64,000 nucleotides of DNA. It comes from Micromonospora sp. C31 (GTDB taxonomy: Bacteria > Actinomycetota > Actinomycetes > Mycobacteriales > Micromonosporaceae). The position numbers and the translations under genes were made by a program. This document shows, one piece after another, positions 1 through 8,864 of the stretch (its first letter is position 1; each line of letters opens with the position of its first letter). Where the stretch lies: assembly GCF_018070575.1 (NCBI RefSeq), contig NZ_JAGPXN010000001.1, forward strand, positions 744,001-808,000. The letters run 5' to 3'. The notes beneath the pieces are model-generated. The model was given only the letters and a program-made list of their open reading frames with translations, made no database searches and was not told where the DNA came from.

Positions 1-510
1 GGCGCGGCGGGCAGCCGTGGCACCTCCGTCACGCCGACCCTGCTCTCCGCCGGCACCACGACGAACACGGTGCCCGAGAGCGCCAGCCTGGCCGTCGACG
101 TCCGGGCCTGGACCAGGGACGAACTCGAACGCGTCGACCACGGCATCCGCGGGCTGGTGCCCCACCTGCCGGAGGCGACGCTGACCGTGCAGGGCGGGAT
201 CAACCGCCACCCCATGTCGCCGGAGCTGGCACGGCCGCTGCTGGAACTGGCCCAGTCGACCGCCCGCCAGCTCGGCATACCGAGCCTCGCCGGCGCGCAC
301 GCCGCTGGCGCGTCCGACGGCAACTTCACCGCCGCGCTCGGCGTACCGACCCTCGACGGCCTGGGCGCGGTCGGCGGCGGAGCCCATTCGGCCGGTGAGT
401 ACGTCTGCCTCGACCGCATGCCAGAACGGACAGCGCTCCTGGCCGGGCTCGTCGACGCGCTGTCCACCGTGGAACGCGTGACATCGCAACGTGTGGACAA
501 GGTCGCGTAA
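1..510 (+). CDS. M20 family metallopeptidase, C-terminal part (cut by window edge)
   Basis: The reading frame is open from base 1, so the true start lies outside the window; 169 codons are visible. The first residues (VTPTLLSAGTTTNTVPE) resemble the lid or dimerisation domain of M20/carboxypeptidase G2-like zinc hydrolases, and GASDGN followed by GAVGGGAHSAGEYV is the C-terminal catalytic segment, whose His normally binds the second metal ion. Members remove amino acids or acyl groups from amide substrates in the cytoplasm; the substrate cannot be read from this part. The ligase gene 47 bp downstream may be in the same transcript. Confidence 0.85.
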   Translation, partial: GAAGSRGTSVTPTLLSAGTTTNTVPESASLAVDVRAWTRDELERVDHGIRGLVPHLPEATLTVQGGINRHPMSPELARPLLELAQSTARQLGIPSLAGAHAAGASDGNFTAALGVPTLDGLGAVGGGAHSAGEYVCLDRMPERTALLAGLVDALSTVERVTSQRVDKVA

Positions 511-557
511 CGTGCTCACCGCCGGCGCACGACCGGCGGTGAGAGGTCGGCGTCGAC

Positions 558-1709
558 ATGGCTACGGGACAGCGCCCGGGATCACCGATTCCCCTGATCG
601 GCGTCGAGGAGGAGTTCCTCGTCGTCGACGCCGGCCGGGGCGAGGTCGTGCCGGAGGCGGCCATCGTCGTCGACCGCGCGCGCCCGGCCCTCGGCGCGCG
701 GGTCGGCGGCGAGATCACCAAGCTCCAGGTCGAGACCCGCACCGACCCCTGCCGGAGCCTGGACGATCTCGGCGCGCAGCTCACCGAAGGCCGCGCCGCC
801 GTTCAGGCCGCAGCCCGGTCGGAAGGTCTGCGGGTCATCGCGAGCGGCTCGCCGGTGCTTGGCCGTGCCGTGCCACCGCCCATCACCGAAGGGCCGCGCC
901 AGGACCGCGGCACCGCCACCTTCCGTGGGCTGCACGATGAGCTCGCGATCTGCGCCGTCCATGTCCACGTGGAGCAGCCCGACCGGGACCGTGCCGTGTT
1001 GATCGGCAACCACCTGCGTCGACACCTGCCGGTGTTTCTCGCCTGTGCGGCCAACTCGCCCTACTGGTCCGAGCGGGACACCGGTTACGCGAGCTGGCGC
1101 AGCGTGACGTGGGGGCGCTGGCCGGTGGCCGGCCCGCCGCCGTTCCTGACGTCCGCGCAGCAGTACGACGACCACGTGGACACGCTGCTCGAGGCGGGCG
1201 CGCTGGTCGACCGTGACACGATCTTCTGGGATCTCCGCCTGTCGACGAAACACCCCACGCTCGAGGTACGGGTGGCCGACGTGCCCGTCACCGCCGCCGA
1301 ATCCGTGGCACTCGCCGCCCTGGTGCGGGCTCTGGTGGTCGTCGCCGGGGACGCCGTCGACCGGGGCGACGAGGGACCGGAGCTGGTCCCGGAGCTGATG
1401 CGGCTGGCGTACTGGCGGGCCGCCCGCGACGGGATGGGCGGCCACGGCGTCGACGTCGCCACGGGCCGGCTGCTGCCCGCCGGGGCGCTCGCCGAACGGC
1501 TGGTCGCGCTCGCCCGGCCCGCACTGGACGAGGCGGGCGACCGCGAGCGGGTCGAGAGCTGGCTGGCGCGGCTCGCCACGGACGGCGACGGGGCGACCCG
1601 CCAGCGGGCTGCCGCCGCGCTACGCGGACGCCTGACCGACGTGGTCGACGAGATCGCCGCCCGGACCGCGCCCGACGTGCCCACGCGCGAGGAACGCACA
1701 CCTGCGTAA
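558..1709 (+). CDS. YbdK-type carboxylate-amine ligase (glutamate-cysteine ligase family 2)
   Basis: A 383-residue protein of the usual length for the GCS2/YbdK family, which joins a carboxylate such as glutamate to an amine using ATP. The N-terminal PLIGVEEEFLVVD motif carries the acidic metal-binding residues typical of the family, and VHVHVEQPDRD and LEVRVADVPVT match later conserved blocks. The ATG at 558 follows GAGAGG at 541-546. Actinomycetes with mycothiol do not use glutathione as their main thiol, so the family name need not give the true substrate. It lies between a peptidase and a nitroreductase, all on the plus strand, possibly one small operon. Confidence 0.82.
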   Translation: MATGQRPGSPIPLIGVEEEFLVVDAGRGEVVPEAAIVVDRARPALGARVGGEITKLQVETRTDPCRSLDDLGAQLTEGRAAVQAAARSEGLRVIASGSPVLGRAVPPPITEGPRQDRGTATFRGLHDELAICAVHVHVEQPDRDRAVLIGNHLRRHLPVFLACAANSPYWSERDTGYASWRSVTWGRWPVAGPPPFLTSAQQYDDHVDTLLEAGALVDRDTIFWDLRLSTKHPTLEVRVADVPVTAAESVALAALVRALVVVAGDAVDRGDEGPELVPELMRLAYWRAARDGMGGHGVDVATGRLLPAGALAERLVALARPALDEAGDRERVESWLARLATDGDGATRQRAAAALRGRLTDVVDEIAARTAPDVPTREERTPA

Positions 1710-1811
1710 TGACGAACCGTCCCGGCTCGGAGATGCTGGAGTGAACCGGGCGTCGGCGGCAGGCGGCTCCTCCCGCGGCGACCGGCAGACGTGATCAGGG
1801 AGAGGCCACCG

Positions 1812-2474
1812 GTGACCGACACAGACCTGCTACCCATGGTCCCGATCCAGCACGACCGTAGGCCGCCGGCGGACATGGTTCGCGAGGCGGAGAGGTTCGC
1901 GGACCGGATGGCGCAACGCCGTTCCGTGCGTGACTTCGCCTCCGACCCCGTGCCCGACGGGGTGATCGAGGCCGCGATCCGGGCCGCTTCGACCGCACCC
2001 AGTGGCGCCAACGTGCAGCCGTGGCGGTTCGTCGTACTGACCGACCCGGCCCGCAAGCGCCGGCTGCGCGACGCGGCGGAGGCCGAGGAACGGACGTTCT
2101 ACGACCGCCGCGCCTCCCAGGAGTGGCTGGGTGCGATCTCCGGCCTCGGCACCGACTGGCGCAAGCCGTTCCTGGAGACCGCACCGGCCGTCATCGTCGT
2201 GTTCGAGGTACACCGGGGGCCGCACAGCCCGAAGCCGTACTACGTGAAGGAGTCCGTCGGCATCGCGGTCGGCCTGCTGATCACCGCACTGCACCACGCC
2301 GGCCTGGTCACGCTGACCCACACGCCCAGCCCGATGCGGTTTCTCAACGAGGTGTGCGAGCGCCCGCCGGAGGAGCGCCCGTACGTGGTGATGCCGGTCG
2401 GCTATCCCGCGCCGGGCGCCCGGGTGCCGGACCTGACCCGCAAATCCCTCGACGAGGTCATGGTCCGCTACTGA
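1812..2474 (+). CDS. Nitroreductase family flavoprotein
   Basis: A 220-residue FMN-dependent nitroreductase-fold protein. RRSVRDF near residue 39 and [15 protein letters not shown] near residue 68 are the FMN-binding signatures; the C-terminal [15 protein letters not shown] segment resembles the iodotyrosine-deiodinase-like subgroup, so dehalogenation or other NAD(P)H-driven reductions are possible. The GTG at 1812 is preferred because AGGGAGAGG at 1797-1805 sits 6 nt before it; an in-frame GTG at 1791 would place that sequence inside the gene. The 3' end overlaps the convergent monooxygenase gene by 17 bp. Confidence 0.83.
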   Translation: MTDTDLLPMVPIQHDRRPPADMVREAERFADRMAQRRSVRDFASDPVPDGVIEAAIRAASTAPSGANVQPWRFVVLTDPARKRRLRDAAEAEERTFYDRRASQEWLGAISGLGTDWRKPFLETAPAVIVVFEVHRGPHSPKPYYVKESVGIAVGLLITALHHAGLVTLTHTPSPMRFLNEVCERPPEERPYVVMPVGYPAPGARVPDLTRKSLDEVMVRY

Positions 2475-4002
2475 GGTCTTCGGTCAGGAACTCGGTCAGC
2501 GGCTCCACGTGCCGGTCCGGGCGCCGCCACTCGGCCAGCAGATCCTCCAGCAGGTGCTGCTCGGCAACCAGTTCCGCGCCGCGGTACCGCCGGATCACCG
2601 GGTGGATGAAGGCGCTCTCGCGGGCCCGGTCGGGGGTCGGGTGCCGCTCGATGGCGAAGACGTCGCCGTACTCGTCGCGACCCCACCGGAGCGCTAGCGT
2701 GTACCACTGCGTGGCGGCCGCGAAGCGCTCCACGGCGTAGTCCTCCGGCAGATCCTCGTAGTGGTGGAACTCGCCGGTGGCGTCGTCGCGTACGAAGACG
2801 TCGCAGAGGTACTCGAACTGGGTCCACAACGCCGAACTCCAGTTGACGCGATCGAGCATCAGCTTGGCCAGCGAAGCGGCGTCGGCCGGCGTCGTCGCGT
2901 ACGACAACGGCACGTCGTCGTACCGCTCCCGCAGGAGCCGGGTCAACGTACGGAGGTTGTACCGGAAGCCGTCGATGAAGGGCGACGACGCGTGCTTGAC
3001 GTCCCGGGCCTGGGCGATGGTGCCGGCGAAGTACAGGCCGTCGATGTTGCTCGACTGCCAGTCGGGACGTAACCCGGGCATGCGGCCGTCCCGCACCATG
3101 TCGGGACGGGACGTCTCGTCGAACACCGTGGTGCTCATCCGGAAGCCGGTGCACCTCAGCACCGTGTGGTAGTCGAGCACGGCGGTCTCACCCTCGGCGT
3201 GGGTGTACGTGATCGACACCTGGAACCGCCCGTCGACGGGCCGGATCTCTTCGATCGTGCAGTCGAGCACCGAGTGCAGTGTCTTGAACTGGTAGCTGTC
3301 GAGGATCGCGCCGTACTGACCACGGACGTCCCCGGGGTGTTTGGTGTTCCACGCGAGTCGCAGGGGTTGCCGGCTCGCGAGGTGCACCATCGACGCCCGG
3401 CCGAGGATGGCCGACGCGGTCTCGAAGGCGGAGTTGCCCTTACCGATGATCAGAACTCGCTGACCCTCGTACGCCGTGGGGTCGACGACCATGTCCTCGT
3501 ACCCGATGGCATGTTCGATGCCCTTGATGGCCGGCACGAACGGCTGGCCCCAGCCGGTCGCGACGACCAGGCAGCGCGCACTAACGTCACCCCGGTCGGT
3601 AGCCACCGTGAAGCCGTCGCCCGTCCGCGTGATCCGCTCGACCGTCGTGCCGTAGCGGACGTCGAGCCGGTGGACCCGTTGGAACTCGGCGAGATAGCGC
3701 ACCAGGTCGTCGGCCGCCGGCAGGTATTCCTCGCTGAACCTCGGGAACAGCAGGTCCGGGGAGTCGTTGAGCAGCGAGTTCCAGTCCCACCGCAGGCGGA
3801 TCTCGGGATCGGCGCTGTCGGTGTGCACCTTGTTCAGCGAGATGAGCCGGCGATGGCGTGGGAACCGCCGGAAGAAGCCGCCGGGCTCGTCGCCGCTCTC
3901 GATCGTCAGGTAGTCAGCGCCGTGCTGCTGGAGGTAGTAGCTCAGTTGGAGTCCGGCGGGTCCAGCCCCGACGATGACGTACCTGTGCTCGCTGTCGACC
4001 AT
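2458..4002 (-). CDS. FAD-dependent NAD(P)H oxidoreductase, flavin monooxygenase-like
   Basis: A 514-residue protein with two Rossmann motifs: GAGPAG at residues 12-17 for FAD and GKGNSAFE near residue 190 for NAD(P)H, followed by VLRCTGFR before the C-terminal third. This order is that of flavin-containing monooxygenases and FoxRed2-like proteins. The long C-terminal extension (from about residue 360) has no function I recognise. The ATG at 4002 is preceded by AAGGGTCGCAGG on its strand; an in-frame upstream start is possible at about 4041. Substrate unknown. Confidence 0.82.
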   Translation of the reverse strand: MVDSEHRYVIVGAGPAGLQLSYYLQQHGADYLTIESGDEPGGFFRRFPRHRRLISLNKVHTDSADPEIRLRWDWNSLLNDSPDLLFPRFSEEYLPAADDLVRYLAEFQRVHRLDVRYGTTVERITRTGDGFTVATDRGDVSARCLVVATGWGQPFVPAIKGIEHAIGYEDMVVDPTAYEGQRVLIIGKGNSAFETASAILGRASMVHLASRQPLRLAWNTKHPGDVRGQYGAILDSYQFKTLHSVLDCTIEEIRPVDGRFQVSITYTHAEGETAVLDYHTVLRCTGFRMSTTVFDETSRPDMVRDGRMPGLRPDWQSSNIDGLYFAGTIAQARDVKHASSPFIDGFRYNLRTLTRLLRERYDDVPLSYATTPADAASLAKLMLDRVNWSSALWTQFEYLCDVFVRDDATGEFHHYEDLPEDYAVERFAAATQWYTLALRWGRDEYGDVFAIERHPTPDRARESAFIHPVIRRYRGAELVAEQHLLEDLLAEWRRPDRHVEPLTEFLTEDLSSGP

Positions 4003-4161
4003 CCTGCGACCCTTCGACGGAGAAACGAATCCATCGACCATGGAATGGATAGCGATGCGTGTCAATGCTGCTCGACGTGCCGTTCCGGGGAGGACAACCA
4101 GGGCCAACCGGTTTGCGCGGCTCGGCGGACCGGTGGGGGCACCGCGCGTACGCTGGGCCGG

Positions 4162-4971
4162 GTGACAGGTGAGATCGAACTCCGCGTGCTGGTGGACGAC
4201 CCGGACGACCCGCGCAGTCGCGAGGTGCCCCTGGGTTTCCCCCGGGAGTGGATCGAGTTCACCGACCCGGCGGACGACAACCATCTCGTCCGGGCCGACC
4301 TGACGTGGCTGCTCTCCCGCTGGACGTGTGTCTTCGGCCGGGGCTGCCACGGCATCGTCGCCGGTCGCGCCGCCGACGGCTGCTGTTCGCACGGCGCGTT
4401 CTTCACCGACGCCGAGGACGAGCAGCGGGTCCGGGCCGCGGTCCGGCGGCTGACCCCGTCGACGTGGCAGCACTTCCGGCGCGGGTTCAGGAACTGGACC
4501 GAGAACGACACCATCGACGGCGAGGACTCCGCCCGCCGCACCGCCACCCAGGGCGCGGACGGGCCGTGCGTCTTCCTCAACGACGCCGACTTCCCGGCCG
4601 GCGCCGGTTGCGCCCTGCACGCGCAGGCGCTGCGCGACGGGGTGCACCCGCTGGAATACAAGCCGGACGTCTGCTGGCAGCTGCCGATCCGCCGCGACCA
4701 GGAGTGGGTGAAGCGGCCGGACAACACGAAGGTGCTGGTGTCCACGCTCTCCGAGTTCGACCGCCGGGGCTGGGGCGCCGGCGGGCACGACCTGGACTGG
4801 TGGTGCACCTCCTCCACCGACGCGCACGTCGGCACCGAGCCGATGTACGTCTCCTACGGGCCGGAGCTGACCGCCCTCGTCGGCGCTCCCGCGTACGCGA
4901 AGCTGGCCGAGGTCTGCGGGGCGCGCAGGCGGCAGGGCATGGTCGCCCCGCATCCGGCCGGCGGCGCCTGA
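4162..4971 (+). CDS. Conserved cysteine-rich protein, YkgJ/DUF3109-like
   Basis: A 269-residue soluble protein with a conserved-looking Cys pattern: CVFGRGCHG, then CCSHG, GPCVFL, GAGCALH and CWQLPIRR. The spacing suggests a zinc or iron-sulfur site like that of the YkgJ/DUF3109 group; that assignment is an inference. The biological role is unknown. TACGCT at 4149-4154 followed by 7 nt and then GTG suggests a leaderless transcript from this start. It is divergent from the monooxygenase gene, with 159 bp between the two starts. Confidence 0.65.
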   Translation: MTGEIELRVLVDDPDDPRSREVPLGFPREWIEFTDPADDNHLVRADLTWLLSRWTCVFGRGCHGIVAGRAADGCCSHGAFFTDAEDEQRVRAAVRRLTPSTWQHFRRGFRNWTENDTIDGEDSARRTATQGADGPCVFLNDADFPAGAGCALHAQALRDGVHPLEYKPDVCWQLPIRRDQEWVKRPDNTKVLVSTLSEFDRRGWGAGGHDLDWWCTSSTDAHVGTEPMYVSYGPELTALVGAPAYAKLAEVCGARRRQGMVAPHPAGGA

Positions 4972-4982
4972 CCGACCGACGG

Positions 4983-5015
4983 CGAAGGGGCCAGCGCGCG
5001 GCGCCGGCCCCTTCG
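4983..5015. terminator. Bidirectional hairpin between convergent genes
   Basis: CGAAGGGGCC at 4983-4992 pairs perfectly with GGCCCCTTCG at 5006-5015 around a 13-nt G+C-rich loop. It lies between the stop codons of the Cys-rich gene and regX3 and could end both transcripts. Confidence 0.65.
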
Positions 5016-5027
5016 TGCGTACGCCGA

Positions 5028-5711
5028 TCAGGGCTCGAACTTGTACCCCAGACCCCGCACGGTGACGATGAAGCGCGGCGCGGACGGCTCCGGCTCGACC
5101 TTGGAGCGCAGCCGCTTGACGTGCACGTCGAGGGTCTTGGTGTCGCCGACGTAGTCGGCCCCCCAGACCCGGTCGATGAGCTGGCCCCGGGTGAGCACCC
5201 GGCCGGCGTTGCGCAGCAGCAGCTCCAGCAGCTCGAACTCCTTGAGCGGGAGCTGGACGGGGGCGCCGTCGACGGTCACCACGTGCCGCTCGATGTCCAT
5301 CCGCACCGGGCCGGCGGCCAGCGTCGGGCCACCCGACTCGGCGGCCTCGGCGCTCTGCCGCCGCAGCACCGCCCGGATCCGGGCGACCAGCTCCCGGGGC
5401 GAGTACGGCTTGGTCACGTAGTCGTCGGCGCCGATCTCCAGGCCGACCACCTTGTCGATCTCACTGTCCCGGGCCGTGACCATGATGATCGGCACGTGCG
5501 AGCGCTGCCGGAGCTGCCGGCACACCTCGGTGCCGGACATCTCGGGCAACATCAGGTCGAGCAGCACGATGTCGGCGCCGGTCCGGTCGAACTCGGTGAG
5601 GGCGGAGGTCCCCGTCGCGGCGACGGAGACCTCGAAACCCTCCTTGCGGAGCATGTACGACAAGGCGTCGGAGAACGACTCCTCGTCCTCGACCACCAGA
5701 ACGCGGCTCAA
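5028..5711 (-). CDS. regX3: Two-component response regulator RegX3-like
   Basis: A 227-residue OmpR/PhoB-family regulator: receiver domain with acidic residues E8/D9, phospho-acceptor D52 in LLDLMLPEMSG and Lys in VTKPYS, then a winged helix from about residue 130 (LPLKEFELLELLL, TRGQLIDRVWG, TLDVHVKRLRSK). With SenX3 it controls phosphate-starvation genes in actinobacteria. TTG at 5711 is taken as the start because GGAAAGGAAG precedes it by 5 nt; the nearby ATG at 5728 is out of frame. The gene follows senX3 by 23 bp. Likely targets in this window are the PHO-like repeats before phoU, pstS and pit. Confidence 0.9.
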   Translation of the reverse strand: MSRVLVVEDEESFSDALSYMLRKEGFEVSVAATGTSALTEFDRTGADIVLLDLMLPEMSGTEVCRQLRQRSHVPIIMVTARDSEIDKVVGLEIGADDYVTKPYSPRELVARIRAVLRRQSAEAAESGGPTLAAGPVRMDIERHVVTVDGAPVQLPLKEFELLELLLRNAGRVLTRGQLIDRVWGADYVGDTKTLDVHVKRLRSKVEPEPSAPRFIVTVRGLGYKFEP

Positions 5712-5734
5712 CGGGGCTTCCTTTCCATGTGCTG

Positions 5735-7021
5735 TCAGGCCTGCCGAATCTCGGCCGGAGCGGCCTCGATCCCAGCGGAGGGCAGTGTCGCCAGGACCTC
5801 GTCCGGGGGGCGGGTGGGCAGCCGGAGGGTGAACGTCGATCCACCGCCAAGAGTGCTCGACACCTGCACCCGTCCGCCATGGTTGCCGGCGATGTGTTTC
5901 ACGATGGCGAGCCCCAGGCCGGTGCCGCCGGTGGAGCGGGACCGGGCCTGGTCGGCACGGTAGAACCGCTCGAAGATCCGGTCGACGTCGGTGGGGGCTA
6001 TCCCGATGCCCTGGTCGGCGACGGAGATCTCCACGTGCTCGTCGGTGGCGCGGGCGGTGATCCGGACGGTGGTGTCCTCGCTCGAGTAGTTGACGGCGTT
6101 CTCCACCAGGTTGGACACGGCAGTGGCGAGCTGGGTGTCGCTGCCGTGGACGGTCAGGCCCCGCTCCGCGTCGACGGCCACCTCGATCCGGCGGGCCGCG
6201 GCGGAGGTGCGGGTCCGGTCGATGACCTCGGCGATCACCCAGTCGACGGCGACCGGCTCCGGGGGTGGCTGCGGCTCGGCGCCCTGGAGCCGGGTCAGTT
6301 CCAGCAACTCCTGCACCAGGCGGCCCAGCCGGGTGGACTCGTGCTGGATGCGCTCGGCGAACCGGCGGGCGGCGACCAGGTCCTCGGAGAGGTCGGGCGC
6401 GTCCGCCCCGGCCGGCTCGGTGGCGTCGAGCAGCGCCTCGGCGAGGAGTTGGAGGGCCCCGATCGGGGTCTTGAGCTCGTGGCTGACGTTGGCGACGAAG
6501 TCGCGGCGGACCCGGGCCAGCCGGTGCGACTCGGTCACGTCCGACGCCTCGACGGCGATGAAACCCGCCCCGATCCCCATCGCCCGCAGGTGCACCCCGA
6601 GGGGGTTCACGCCGGCGTTGTCGCGGCCCCTTGGCAGGTCGAGCTCGATCTCGCGCCGCACGCCGGTGCGCCGCACCTGCGCGGCGAGCGTACGGATCAG
6701 GGGGTGGGCGGCGATCGAGCCCTGGGTGGGGCCGGTGCGGAGCAGCCCCATCGCGCGGGCGGCCGGGTTGACCAGGACGGGCAGGTCGTCGGGGTCGAGT
6801 ACGACCACGCCGGCCCGCAGCGAATCGATGGTCCGGCGGCCGATCCCGGACTGCGGATCCTCGGCTATCGGGAGCCTCCCGGAGGTGTTGGGGAAGCCGG
6901 CCCGGCCTCCCGCCCGTGTGGCGCGCTCGCCCAGCACCGGGACGAGCCGGGGCAGCAGCACCCCGGCGGTCAGCCCGACCGCCAGTCCCACGGCCACCGC
7001 GACCGTCACCGCCCATTCCAC
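5735..7021 (-). CDS. senX3: Phosphate-sensing histidine kinase SenX3-like
   Basis: A 428-residue membrane kinase. One N-terminal hydrophobic segment (about residues 3-28) and an inner PAS-like region (about 65-160) precede the HisKA motif VSHELKTPIG (His about 181) and the ATPase boxes LVENAVNYSS, VADQGIGIAP, IFERFYR and TGGTGLGLAIVKHI. There is no sizeable extracellular domain, as in SenX3/PhoR kinases that read the state of Pst-PhoU rather than external phosphate. GTG at 7021. It is divergent from phoU across a 200-bp regulatory region. Confidence 0.9.
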   Translation of the reverse strand: MEWAVTVAVAVGLAVGLTAGVLLPRLVPVLGERATRAGGRAGFPNTSGRLPIAEDPQSGIGRRTIDSLRAGVVVLDPDDLPVLVNPAARAMGLLRTGPTQGSIAAHPLIRTLAAQVRRTGVRREIELDLPRGRDNAGVNPLGVHLRAMGIGAGFIAVEASDVTESHRLARVRRDFVANVSHELKTPIGALQLLAEALLDATEPAGADAPDLSEDLVAARRFAERIQHESTRLGRLVQELLELTRLQGAEPQPPPEPVAVDWVIAEVIDRTRTSAAARRIEVAVDAERGLTVHGSDTQLATAVSNLVENAVNYSSEDTTVRITARATDEHVEISVADQGIGIAPTDVDRIFERFYRADQARSRSTGGTGLGLAIVKHIAGNHGGRVQVSSTLGGGSTFTLRLPTRPPDEVLATLPSAGIEAAPAEIRQA

Positions 7022-7071
7022 CCGGCGATCGTAGGGTCATTGTTAACCTGGCAACCCCTACAAATGGGATG

Positions 7072-7132
7072 AATCACCTTCACTTCCGGGAAAGTTCACT
7101 CCCGCGTCCGGCGTCGTTCACCGGGGTTCACC
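7072..7132 (+). promoter_or_regulatory. PHO-box-like GTTCAC repeats between senX3 and phoU
   Basis: GTTCACT at 7094, GTTCACC at 7116 and GTTCACC at 7126, with a weaker AATCACC at 7072. Starts 7072, 7094 and 7116 are 22 bp apart (two 11-bp units), the register of actinobacterial PHO boxes; the 7126 copy is 1 bp off this register. The repeats read toward phoU, 90-150 bp before its ATG, but could also serve senX3. Confidence 0.6.
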
Positions 7133-7221
7133 TGGGGTCCCCCCGTCCGACCTACCGTGGGCGGCGCACCTGCTCCCCGCCGCCCCCCGGGGCCGGCGAC
7201 CACCGACCACAGGACGTGACA

Positions 7222-7875
7222 ATGCGCGACGAGTTCCGGGCTGACCTGCAGATCGTCAGCCAACTGCTGGTGGACATGGCGGAGGGGGTCCGGGCCGCGA
7301 TGCGGCAGGCCACCCACGCCCTGCTCACCGCGGACCGCCGGGCGGCCGAGACGGTGATCGAGCGGGACGCCGAGATCGACGAGCTCTACCGGCACGTCGA
7401 GGAGCGGGTCTGCGACCTGCTCGCCCGGCAGGCCCCCGTCGCCTCCGACCTGCGCGCGATGATCACCGCGCTGCACGTCGCGGCCGACCTGGAGCGGATG
7501 GGCGACCTGGCCGACCACGTCGCCAAGACCGCCCTGCGCCGGCACCCCTCGCCGGCCGTTCCGGCGGAGCTGCGGCCGACCTTCACCGACATGGCGGCCA
7601 TCGCCGACCGGATGGCCATCAAGATCGGCTCGGTGCTCGCCAAGCCCGACGCCGACCTCGCCGCCGAACTCGACGGTGACGACGACGCCATGGACGACCT
7701 GCACCGCAGCCTGTTCGGGCTGCTGCTCGGCGAGGACTGGCCGTACGGGGTGGAGACCGCCATCGACGCCACCCTGCTCGGCCGCTTCTACGAGCGCTTC
7801 GCCGACCACGCCGTGAACGCCGGCGAACACGTGGTCTACCTGATCACCGGGCAGAACACCCCCACCCCGAACTGA
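7222..7875 (+). CDS. phoU: Phosphate signalling protein PhoU
   Basis: A 217-residue all-helical protein made of two PhoU repeats; DLRAMITALHVAADLERMGDLADHVAK is the end of the first, with its E/D-rich metal-binding face, and LLGRFYERFADHAVNAGEHV the equivalent in the second. PhoU links the Pst transporter to the SenX3-type kinase and holds signalling off when phosphate is plentiful. ATG at 7222 follows AGGA at 7211. It is divergent from senX3-regX3, in keeping with a shared regulatory circuit. Confidence 0.92.
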   Translation: MRDEFRADLQIVSQLLVDMAEGVRAAMRQATHALLTADRRAAETVIERDAEIDELYRHVEERVCDLLARQAPVASDLRAMITALHVAADLERMGDLADHVAKTALRRHPSPAVPAELRPTFTDMAAIADRMAIKIGSVLAKPDADLAAELDGDDDAMDDLHRSLFGLLLGEDWPYGVETAIDATLLGRFYERFADHAVNAGEHVVYLITGQNTPTPN

Positions 7876-7936
7876 GGGTGTAAGGAAGGGCCCCTTCCTA
7901 ACGCATTGCGTTAGGAAGGGGCCCTTCCTTACACCC
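7876..7936. repeat. 61-bp palindromic repeat, copy 1
   Basis: A perfect palindrome with 30-bp arms and a 1-nt centre. The arm begins GGGTGTAAGGAAGGGCCCCT and ends TTCCTAACGCA. It begins on the base after the phoU stop codon and ends 10 bp before the gpmA stop codon, so in either strand it could act as a terminator hairpin. Five related copies occur elsewhere in the window. Confidence 0.93.
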
Positions 7937-7946
7937 TTGAGGACCG

Positions 7947-8714
7947 TCAGCGGCCCTGGTTGGCCACCGCGGCGGCGGCCGCCTTCGCGGCGGCCGGGTC
8001 CAGGTAGGTGCCGCCCAGGGTGATCGGGCGCAGCTGCGGATCCAGGTCGTAGCGCAGCGGGATGCCGGTCGGGATGTTCAGCTTGGCGATCGCGGCGTCG
8101 GAGATCTGGTCCAGGTGCTTGACCAGGGCGCGCAACGAGTTGCCGTGCGCGGCCACCAGCACCGTCCGACCGGCCAGGATGTCCGGCACCACCGAGTCGT
8201 ACCAGTACGGCAGCATCCGCTCGACGACGTCCTTGAGACATTCGGTGCGGGGCATCAGCTCGCCCGGCAGCAGCGCGTAGCGCGGGTCGCCGACCTGCGA
8301 GAACTCGTCGTCGTCCGCGATCGGCGGCGGCGGCGTGTCGTACGAGCGGCGCCAGAGCATGAACTGCTCCTCGCCGTACTCCTCCAGGGTCTGCTTCTTG
8401 TTCTTGCCCTGGAGGGCGCCGTAGTGCCGCTCGTTGAGCCGCCACGACCGGCGCACCGCGATCCAGTGCCGGTCGGCGGCGTTGAGCGCCAACTCGGCGG
8501 TACGGATCGCGCGGCGCATCACGCTGGTGTGCACCACGTCCGGCAGCAGGTCGTGCTCGCGCAGCAGCTCGCCGCCGCGGCGTGCCTCGTTCTCGCCCTT
8601 CTCGGTCAGGTCGACGTCGACCCAGCCGGTGAAGAGGTTCTTGGCGTTCCAGTCGCTCTCGCCGTGCCGCAGCAGGACCAGCGTCCCGACGGTGGGCCCC
8701 TCGCTAGCAGTCAT
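7947..8714 (-). CDS. gpmA: 2,3-bisphosphoglycerate-dependent phosphoglycerate mutase
   Basis: A 255-residue glycolytic enzyme that interconverts 3- and 2-phosphoglycerate. LRHGESDWN gives the phospho-His (about residue 17), [15 protein letters not shown] the substrate loop with the catalytic Glu, and [14 protein letters not shown] the second active-site His. The C-terminal Ala-rich tail is variable in the family. Of two in-frame ATGs (8723 and 8714) the second is chosen: CAGGAT lies 7 nt before it, fitting a leaderless start, and homologues usually begin close to the RHGE motif. The linkage to senX3-regX3 is also seen in mycobacteria (gpm1). Confidence 0.92.
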   Translation of the reverse strand: MTASEGPTVGTLVLLRHGESDWNAKNLFTGWVDVDLTEKGENEARRGGELLREHDLLPDVVHTSVMRRAIRTAELALNAADRHWIAVRRSWRLNERHYGALQGKNKKQTLEEYGEEQFMLWRRSYDTPPPPIADDDEFSQVGDPRYALLPGELMPRTECLKDVVERMLPYWYDSVVPDILAGRTVLVAAHGNSLRALVKHLDQISDAAIAKLNIPTGIPLRYDLDPQLRPITLGGTYLDPAAAKAAAAAVANQGR

Positions 8715-8864
8715 GCCGATCATCCTGCCGCACGCCGCCGGAGGACGCGCGGGCAGTGGTCGTGACGACCACCACGTGGAAAATGCGCTGCCCGGAGATC
8801 CGGACTGGCACTAGGTTGTAAGGCGCAACAATCAGGGCGGTCATTACGGGGCGGGGGCGCCGAC

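Noticed and set aside
2458..4953. Long minus-strand frame extending the monooxygenase to 831 residues
   Set aside because: The extra N-terminal part is antisense to the Cys-rich protein gene and has no domain; the GAGPAG motif sits 12 residues after the ATG at 4002.
5028..7040. A 670-residue minus-strand frame covering regX3 and the senX3 region
   Set aside because: Its N-terminal part is a frame-shifted shadow of senX3, rich in Arg/Pro; only the regX3 part is real.
7876..7936. CRISPR-like or att-site reading of the roughly 60-bp repeats
   Set aside because: Copies are single, palindromic and scattered at gene ends, with no spacers, cas genes or integrase.
7096..8445. A 449-residue minus-strand frame through phoU and gpmA
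   Set aside because: It is antisense to phoU and out of frame with gpmA; it runs through the palindrome, which creates false VRKGPFLT-like peptides.
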